Of a DNA stretch of 64,000 bases, positions 57,995-64,000 are shown one piece after another. Under the pieces are notes generated by a model. It searched no databases. It was not told the origin of the DNA and saw only the letters and a program-made list of their open reading frames with translations. The position numbers were made by a program, and so were the translations under genes. The stretch covers positions 10,987,501 through 11,051,500 of the forward strand of contig OX031060.1 of NCBI GenBank assembly GCA_943736015.1, read 5' to 3'. Position 1 is the stretch's first letter. The number at the start of each line of letters is the position of its first letter. The DNA comes from Tridacna crocea (Eukaryota; Mollusca; Bivalvia; Cardiida; Cardiidae).

Positions 57995-58120
57995 TATGTA
58001 CATATGTATGGCAATAAAATATTTTTAAACTAAACATTTGAAAAATTATCGTGCATGGTAAAAAATTCATGCGTAAGTGTTGTATGAAATGTTAAATCTT
58101 GAATCATGACTTTTTTTCAG

Positions 58121-58359
58121 GTAAGATGGTACCATTCATAGAAAACAGCGTGGCAAATGCATCTGTCTTGACCATTATAGCTATTGGCATTGAACGTTAT
58201 CGTGTTGTCAGCAACCCGTTATCGGTTATCGACGACAGTGGGGGCAAAATCTGGAAAATCGTACTGGCTATGTGGCTTATAGCATCGGTTGCGAGCGCCC
58301 CCTGCCTCACTATTGCAGTCTACAGAGATTCTATGTTGGTGGATACGACACCAATTATG
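58121..58359 (+). CDS. Class A peptide-type GPCR, coding exon 2 (TM3-TM4)
   Basis: The acceptor TTTTTTTCAG precedes GT AAG ATG, which completes Cys92 of exon 1. TM3 carries PFIENSVANASVLTIIAIGI followed by ERY (116-118), the family's DRY-type G-protein contact, then VVSNPL of intracellular loop 2. TM4 reads IVLAMWLIASVASAPC, with the conserved Trp (W143, position 4.50). The exon ends after TTPIM at ATG|GTAATA in phase 0, in extracellular loop 2. The rest of the receptor (ECL2 Cys, TM5-TM7) is not found before the window ends. The total so far is 171 residues. Confidence 0.93.
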
Positions 58360-58385
58360 GTAATATATGTCTTTATTTCATACAT

Positions 58386-58865
58386 TTCGGTATTTATTGA
58401 AATAAATAGAGGATATTTGTTTTTTTCGGTGAAAGATCGAAATTTATTTCATCGAGTGGACGCCATCGGTAATATTTTCACGAGTGGCTGCGCCACTCGT
58501 GAAAATATTACCGATGGTGTTCACGAGATGAATTAAATGTCAATCTTTCACCGATAAAAACAAATATTCTATTTATTTTATGCTTTTAACCCTTTCTGGG
58601 AGGAACTTTATCAAAATTCAGTACAGTTCTTTTCCCTTATTCCCCGTGGCGTACCCCTCCGGCATAGCAACGTTACGTCAAGCGCGAGAAATGTAAGGTA
58701 TATGACGTCATTTTTCTCATCTGGTTGTTAGGCACGCGCAATTTACCTAGGCAACAGCAACAAGAACGTGAAAATCGGTATTTTCACTTGTGGTACCAGT
58801 ATAAGATCGAAAAATATTTTCACTGCTATTTCTCGATATCCTACCGGAGAGTATGAAATAATAGT
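58386..58865 (+). mobile_element. Family F palindromic element
   Basis: TTTTTTTCGGTGAAAGATCG, CATCGGTAATATTTTCACGA and their complements form a stem with loop GTGGCTGCGCCAC (58486-58498). The right part continues TTAACCCTTTCTGGGAGGAA, CCCGTGGCGTACCCCTCC and TCGATATCCTACCGG. It starts 27 bp after GPCR exon 2. Confidence 0.85.
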
Positions 58866-59044
58866 GGGTTATGGTTACAACCAGTGAAAAGTACAGATTT
58901 TAGTTTCTAACTCTTCAGTTGAAAGCGGAAACAGTAGTTTCCGCGCACTACGTGTTACTTTGGTAAAATGCGCATGCCACTCAACAAGATTGAAATACTT
59001 ACGTATCCGTAATTTACGCTACATTTTTCGTGCTTTACGTAATA

Positions 59045-59345
59045 TTGCCTTATCTCCTGCCAGATGGCATTCTACAAATACTCATCTATCTAATTTAGGC
59101 ATCCTTGGTACAGAACCGCACTACTTTACTACGCGATAATCGTTACTTTGAATTTCAAACTAAAATAAACGTTTACTCAACAAAACGCTGCCTGGTGCGA
59201 TTCATTCAGCTATGATCAGCACTTTAGAGAAATCTGGAACTAATTTCTCCACTGCTACTTTATAGCGCATTTTACTACAATCCCCCCAATATTTGGGGAG
59301 AGTGATGCGTCATATCAGACAGGTCGAATCTTCAAAGACAACGTG
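59045..59345 (-). mobile_element. Family G repeat (reverse)
   Basis: GCCAGATGGCATTCTACAAA, AAACGTTTACTCAACAAAAC and GATTCATTCAGCTATGATCA are the reverse of the family G blocks. Confidence 0.78.
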
Positions 59346-59599
59346 TCTTGATCAACGGAACACCTGAGGTTTTGTTTTCCGAATGAGCGAGATTCATTCG
59401 TAAAGAAATGGGAACTCCTTTGTTTCAGTCCCAATAAACAAATACAAATAAGCGAGCCTCGGTTTGAATTATTGATAAGCTTAAGGTCGTTACTTAAGGA
59501 CTGGATGTGAAAAAGGCAAACATCTCATCTAGAAAGAATGCCCTCTGGGTCCACCGCATTTAAAAGCAATGAATCGCGCCACTGGTATCTGTACTTAAC

Positions 59600-59690
59600 T
59601 TGTCCCGAGTTTTAACGACCCTAGAAAAGAATACTTTTTTTGAAAACACTCTGGGAAAAGGAGAAAATGCTCCAAAAGTGGCTCAGTTAC
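59600..59690. mobile_element. Family A MITE fragment
   Basis: GAGTTTTAACGACCCTAGAA and CTCTGGGAAAAGGAGAAAAT, left arm only. Confidence 0.55.
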
Positions 59691-59899
59691 GATGTTAAAA
59701 TAACGATGATTCTTAATGATACTATATTTTCCAGAATAAAATCACAGTGGAAATAGATGTTCTGCTTCAGGGTAAAAATACCTTAAAGAAGCAACCAGCT
59801 ATGCATGGTGGATAATTGCATAAATTTAGAGTCGTTTTACAACAATGTTATGAAACACGGAACAGCCAAACAAAAAGTATTCATAATTCAAAGTAGCTC

Positions 59900-60205
59900 A
59901 AATGGTGGAATTCGTCATTGATAAATTATAGGCTTGTCCGGGTTGAACGTTTTTGCAGACGACAACTTGTTTGTGGCTCAAATGATGGAATTTGTCCTTG
60001 ATAGGTTAGAAAACATTCTGGAAAAGGGTGATATGCACGTGACCCAATTATTGGCTAGTTAAGAAGTACACTGTAACTCATTTACCAAACGACAAAATCG
60101 TCGGCTTCTTCAAATTGAAAGCTTTTGCAGACGAAAATCTAAATGAAAGCAAAATGATGGAATATTTCCTTGATAGCATAGAAAACATTCTGGGAGTAGA
60201 AGCTA
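59900..60205. mobile_element. Two family A MITE fragments
   Basis: ACGTTTTTGCAGACGACAAC near 59950 and TTTACCAAACGACAAAATCG then GCTTTTGCAGACGAAAATCT near 60081-60140. The palindromes are mostly lost. Confidence 0.55.
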
Positions 60206-61030
60206 TTTGTGGAACTGGTTAAATACTCTTTTTCCACGAAAAAAATCCAGTTTTGGGGGTTCTGCCTTCACAGAATTATCATTTTCAATTCTTATAATTT
60301 CACTACATGTATATCGTCAATTCAAAAGGAGATTAATATTAACTTCCTTTACAAATTCTCTGCATGCTAATGGACCATTATACCTCACGAATTAGTCTTT
60401 TGAAAATCAAAGCACTGAAACTACTAACAGAAAGTGATTATAGAAGTTTTCTATCGATTAGGCTTTGTAAAAATTCTTTCATCTGATGCTTGACAACGTT
60501 TTTATCTAGGATGAATGGCACTGTTTCATGACTATTTTCCATAAAATAGTGAATCGAATTGTTTTGGAATCAGTTTTAGGTGTTAGGAAAGTTGGTTCGG
60601 TAAAACGCTAGTAGTGTGGGGGTTTTCGAGTAGTTTTGGGTGTTTTGCGGTGTTTCTCTTGCTTTATCGTCAGCCATGTAGACTGCGCATGTCATACACT
60701 TTGTAGAATGCCCTCTAGCGGGAAGGCATTTTTGCTCATGTCAAAGCTTCGAAGCGAGGTTAATTTCATATCAAGAGTAATTTCTTTGACCTTTATGTCT
60801 GCAGTTCATTGTTTGTATACTTGGCTTGCATAGATTTTCAATCCACACATTTTTTTTCATATTACAAATGACACGGACAGGTCTAAGGGAAACTATTTTT
60901 TCTTGATACAGTGGAGTGATTCATCTTCACGGAACTTCAGACTGACGGTTGCCATATGAAGGTGTGACTTGAAACGTCATCACCCTCTGCAAATACGACT
61001 TGCCTTGCATAATGTATTACAAAGGCCAAG
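60206..61030. other. Unassigned GPCR intron 2 sequence
   Basis: Mostly unassigned. A block at 60864-60940 (ACAAATGACACGGACAGGTC) is shared with 54865-54945, and GTAGAATGCCCTCTAGCGGG at 60702-60721 is a family G end. Confidence 0.4.
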
Positions 61031-61032
61031 CC

Positions 61033-61331
61033 CCAATAGTTCAGTCGGTTCTAGCGTACAGGACTTGCGAACAGGGGGTTGCTAGTTCGATCCAATTTAT
61101 TCCAGTTTTTTTTTTTTACAAGGATAGATGATAGTCATTGCGACAGGGTTAATTCATCTGTCACCGCTGACCACTGTTTCGCCGATGATTATAACGTGGA
61201 AAAGTAGCTAGTGGCTTAGAAAGAAAATTTAGCGAAGAACTGGTAAAAAGAAAGCATAGATAGGTGCACCTGCCGCTGCAATATAACTGAATTAATGCTG
61301 AAAAATGCGTTAAACACCATACAATCAGTAA

Positions 61332-61370
<39 letters not shown>

Positions 61371-61374
61371 AAAA
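61033..61374 (+). mobile_element. S2 SINE with (ATCT)n tail
   Basis: CCCCAATAGTTCAGTCGGTT head, B box TAGTTCGATCC, body CCGCTGACCACTGTTTCG and CGTTAAACACCATACAATCA. It ends in about ten ATCT repeats (61332-61370), a typical SINE or LINE tail microsatellite. Confidence 0.83.
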
Positions 61375-61631
61375 CAAAGTTGCATTTACTCCCTCATCCC
61401 AATTGGTAATCAGTGACGCCATCTTGTTAATGAGACCGGACATGACGTCATCACACCAATTTTAAGACGATCCTACATAATCGACGCGTCTTATTGATCA
61501 CGTAACAGTCCTCTGCAATTGAGGCCTTCTCGCAGGAAAATTAGACTTGAATTACTAGCTTTATATTTCATTAATGAAGACTTATTGTCACACTTTTTCG
61601 TGTATTTTTCTTTAAACTTACGGACAGTTTA

Positions 61632-61828
61632 TCCCTTCAACGACTCGCTGGCCTTTTGCGGACAGTGTAGAACAAGATTAGACTGCACAGAACGCACAGT
61701 CTACTCTTTGACGTACACTGTCCGATAACAAGATATTATTCTCCAAAATATAACTTTGAAACTGCAATATTTGTAGAAATTTAATGGTATTAAAAATTTG
61801 ATTTTAGTTACTTAGAGGGATAAGTGTC
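61632..61828. mobile_element. Family B MITE (reverse)
   Basis: CTTTTGCGGACAGTGTAGAA, CGCACAGTCTACTCTTTGAC and TTACTTAGAGGGATAAGTG. Confidence 0.75.
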
Positions 61829-61887
61829 AAGGTTAGGCTATGATTTAGAGTCTGGTCTTGGATCTACTCTGACCGATATGAAGATAT

Positions 61888-62380
61888 GAAGGATATTTTT
61901 TTTTCGGTGAAAGATATAGAGGATATTTGTCTTTTTCGGTGAAAGATCGAAACTTATTTCATCGAGTGAACACCATCGGTTATATTTTCACGAGTGGCGC
62001 AGCCACGAGTGAAAATATTACCGATGGTGTTCACGAGATGAAATAAATTTCGATCTGTCATCGAAAAAAAACAAATATTCTATTTATTTCATGCTTTTAA
62101 CCGTTTGTAGAAGGAGCTTTATCAAAATCCAGTACAGTTCTTTTCCGTTATTCCCCGTGGCGTACCCCTCCCGCATAGCAACGCATTACAATATTACATC
62201 AAGCGCGAGAAATGTAAGGTATATAACGTCATATTTCCCATCTGCTTGTGAAGCACGCGCAATTTACCTAGGCGACAAGAACATGAAAATCGGTATTTTC
62301 ACTGGTTGTACCAGTGTAAGATCGAAAAATATTTTCACTGCTATTTCTCGATATCCTACCGGAAAGCATGAAATAACGAA
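61888..62380 (+). mobile_element. Family F palindromic element
   Basis: TTTTTTCGGTGAAAGATA is duplicated at the left. Stem CACCATCGGTTATATTTTCA / AATATTACCGATGGTGTTCA with loop GTGGCGCAGCCAC, then TTAACCGTTTGTAGAAGGAG and the right end TACCGGAAAGCATGAAATAA. Confidence 0.85.
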
Positions 62381-62720
62381 ATCTATTTCATCGAGTGAAC
62401 ACCATCGGTCATATTTTCACGAGTGGCGCAGCGATCTTTCACCGAAAAAAAAATCTGTTTATTCATGCTTTTAACCCCTGCTGGGAGTTATTTTCAGAAT
62501 CCAGTTTAGTACTTTTCCGTTATTCCCTGTGGCGTACCCCTCCCACATAGCAACGCATTACAATATTTCATCAAGTGCGAGAAATGTAAGGTAAATGACG
62601 TCATATTTCCATCTAGTTGCAAGGCATGCGCAAATTACCTAGCCAAGAAGAACATGAAAATCGGTATTTCAATTTTCACTGCGATATCCTCGATATCCTA
62701 CCGGAAAGCATGAAATAAAT
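62381..62720 (+). mobile_element. Family F element, second tandem copy (shortened)
   Basis: TTCATCGAGTGAACACCATC, GTGGCGCAGCGATCTTTCAC, with the right stem arm deleted, then CTTTTAACCCCTGCTGGGAG to CTACCGGAAAGCATGAAATA. Confidence 0.8.
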
Positions 62721-62729
62721 CTTTTCCTT

Positions 62730-62956
62730 TTAACCCATTACCACACAATCTCTACTTTTGACGCCCCTGAGAAAGAAACCTTTAGAAAACATTGTGGGAA
62801 AAGGAGAAAATGCTGGTAACCAGCATTTTCTCCTTTTCCCACAATGTTTTCTACCCTTCATAAAACAAATTTCAAAGTTTCAGTCACTTTTATTTTGTCA
62901 CCTGCACATGCTTTCAATTTGGACCATCTAAAATATTGTCGTCTGGTAATGGGTTA
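62730..62956. mobile_element. Family A MITE, full copy
   Basis: TTAACCCATTACCACACAAT left end, near-perfect palindrome and GTCGTCTGGTAATGGGTTAA right end. Confidence 0.93.
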
Positions 62957-63880
62957 AAGAAAAACTGTTAAATAGCAGAATCCCGGTCTTTATTATCGGA
63001 TTTCAGAGGCGTAGCTGCCTGTACACAAAAACGCAATTGCATACACATTTCAAAAAAAGAAGGAACGTCTCTAGAGGCCACCTATTAGTTTCTAAAATTC
63101 AATATTTTTCTGGGGATAAGATCCTTAAGCCCCTCTTTGAAAATTCTCCACCCCTCTCTCTCGACCCGTCGTAACCCTGTTGAGCACACTACAGAATTTT
63201 AGACAGGTAAAGTTGTTTTTTTTTTTTTACATGATTAAACCATGGTAACCTGCATTTCTCCTTTTTCCACAATGTTTTCAAAAGTCCTTTTATTTGAAGG
63301 TCGTCAAAACCGGGAATGTATGCTAAACGATTAGTACCATCGGTATTACGTAAGCGTACACCATTTTTGAGGGGCTAGCTACGCCCCTGGATTTGAAATA
63401 TATTTCATTTTTAATTATTTAGCAGGATAAACTTTAACGGAATAAAAGTAAGACACAATCATGCCCGCAGATGAAAAACGATTCTATAAACACGGATTTG
63501 TATCTGCAGTTTTATTCCCCACGCACCATTATTGTCTCCAAAAATTCGGAAAAGTACATATCCTTTGATCGGTGTGTGATTAACGACGTTAGAAATGAGG
63601 TCGGTTGATCCAAATAACTTGCAATTTTCGATGTCGAGTTAGTAAACGTATAAGGCTTCTATCAATTTTTTTAGACAGTTTTCCCTCTGTTGCTAATCGA
63701 TTTTGACCAGAAGATACGCATCCCCTTTTTTTGTTATCTCGCCTAGACATCCAGTATATTAAGTCGTATTTTGAAGTACATCGTAAATATTGTATATACA
63801 AAGAGGGTCTATTTTTCGAATACTCAGTAAACAATTATCCAGAGCCAATCTTCGAATTATCTCATGTTCTATGATCACTA
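62957..63880. other. Mostly unassigned, with a degraded family A piece
   Basis: 63185-63345 shows TTTTAGACAGG, TGGTAACCTGCATTTCTCCT and CCACAATGTTTTCAAAAG, a decayed family A copy. The rest has no recognised feature, and no GPCR exon 3 was found. Confidence 0.4.
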
Positions 63881-64000
63881 AACCCTTTACTCCATAGAAA
63901 CTCATTTCTACGCATTGCTTGTAGGAGCCTTTCGGAAAACATTGTGGCAAAAGGTGAAATTGCTCGTCACGAGCAATTTCACCTTTTGTCACAATGTTTT
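63881..64000. mobile_element. Family A2 MITE, cut by the window edge
   Basis: AACCCTTTACTCCATAGAAA left end, core GTGGCAAAAGGTGAAATTGC and complement. Same subfamily as 23386-23614. Confidence 0.88.

Noticed and set aside
58360-58536. Continuation of the GPCR frame past TTPIM
   Set aside because: The frame runs on into a family F palindrome, and GTAATA at 58360 is a good donor. The extra residues do not resemble GPCR extracellular loop 2 or TM5.

Overview
This is animal nuclear DNA: AT-rich, gene-poor and crowded with short palindromic transposon remnants and tRNA-derived SINEs, with multi-exon genes that have GT-AG introns. The gene set (malonyl-CoA decarboxylase, a GT92 glycosyltransferase, a class A peptide-type GPCR) and the look of the repeats suggest a lophotrochozoan, most likely a bivalve mollusc. 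From memory the repeats resemble those of Dreissena-like bivalves, but species cannot be fixed from the sequence alone.

Three protein-coding genes can be supported. (1) A two-exon GT92 family glycosyltransferase on the minus strand, coding 13354-13089 joined to 9718-8794, predicts a complete 396-residue type II membrane protein. (2) Malonyl-CoA decarboxylase (MLYCD) on the minus strand lies between 31440 and 18128. Ten exons join in frame without a break to give 516 residues, and exon 1 looks like a mitochondrial presequence. (3) The first two coding exons of a rhodopsin-class GPCR lie on the plus strand, 35423-35696 and 58121-58359, separated by a 22.4 kb intron. They encode TM1 to TM4, and the rest lies beyond the right edge. 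The first two genes are head-to-tail on the minus strand. MLYCD and the GPCR are divergent, with about 4 kb between them.

Everything else is repeats. 0-8 kb: a 21-bp satellite, several MITEs, and a SINE split by another element. 8-18 kb: the GT92 gene with a ~100-bp x 8 tandem array in its intron, then a mobile element carrying a ~163-bp tandem array. 18-31.5 kb: MLYCD, with nearly every intron holding palindromic MITEs. 31.5-35.4 kb: intergenic repeats. 35.7-58.1 kb: the GPCR intron, with a GTATGT-rich minisatellite, TC/GA microsatellites, a 2-kb minisatellite and many MITEs. 58.4-64 kb: the start of GPCR intron 2, mostly palindromic elements.

The dominant repeat, called family A here, occurs about 40 times. 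It is a ~230-bp element bounded by TTAA, with ends starting CCCTTTCCCAAAC or CCCATTACCA and a near-perfect 67-nt palindrome at its centre. The TTAA flanks and CCC termini point to a piggyBac-type MITE. Nested copies let insertion order be read directly in several places. No CRISPR arrays, operons, rRNA genes or convincing functional tRNA genes were seen. All transposon class assignments are inferred from termini and target-site duplications, because no transposase was recognised.
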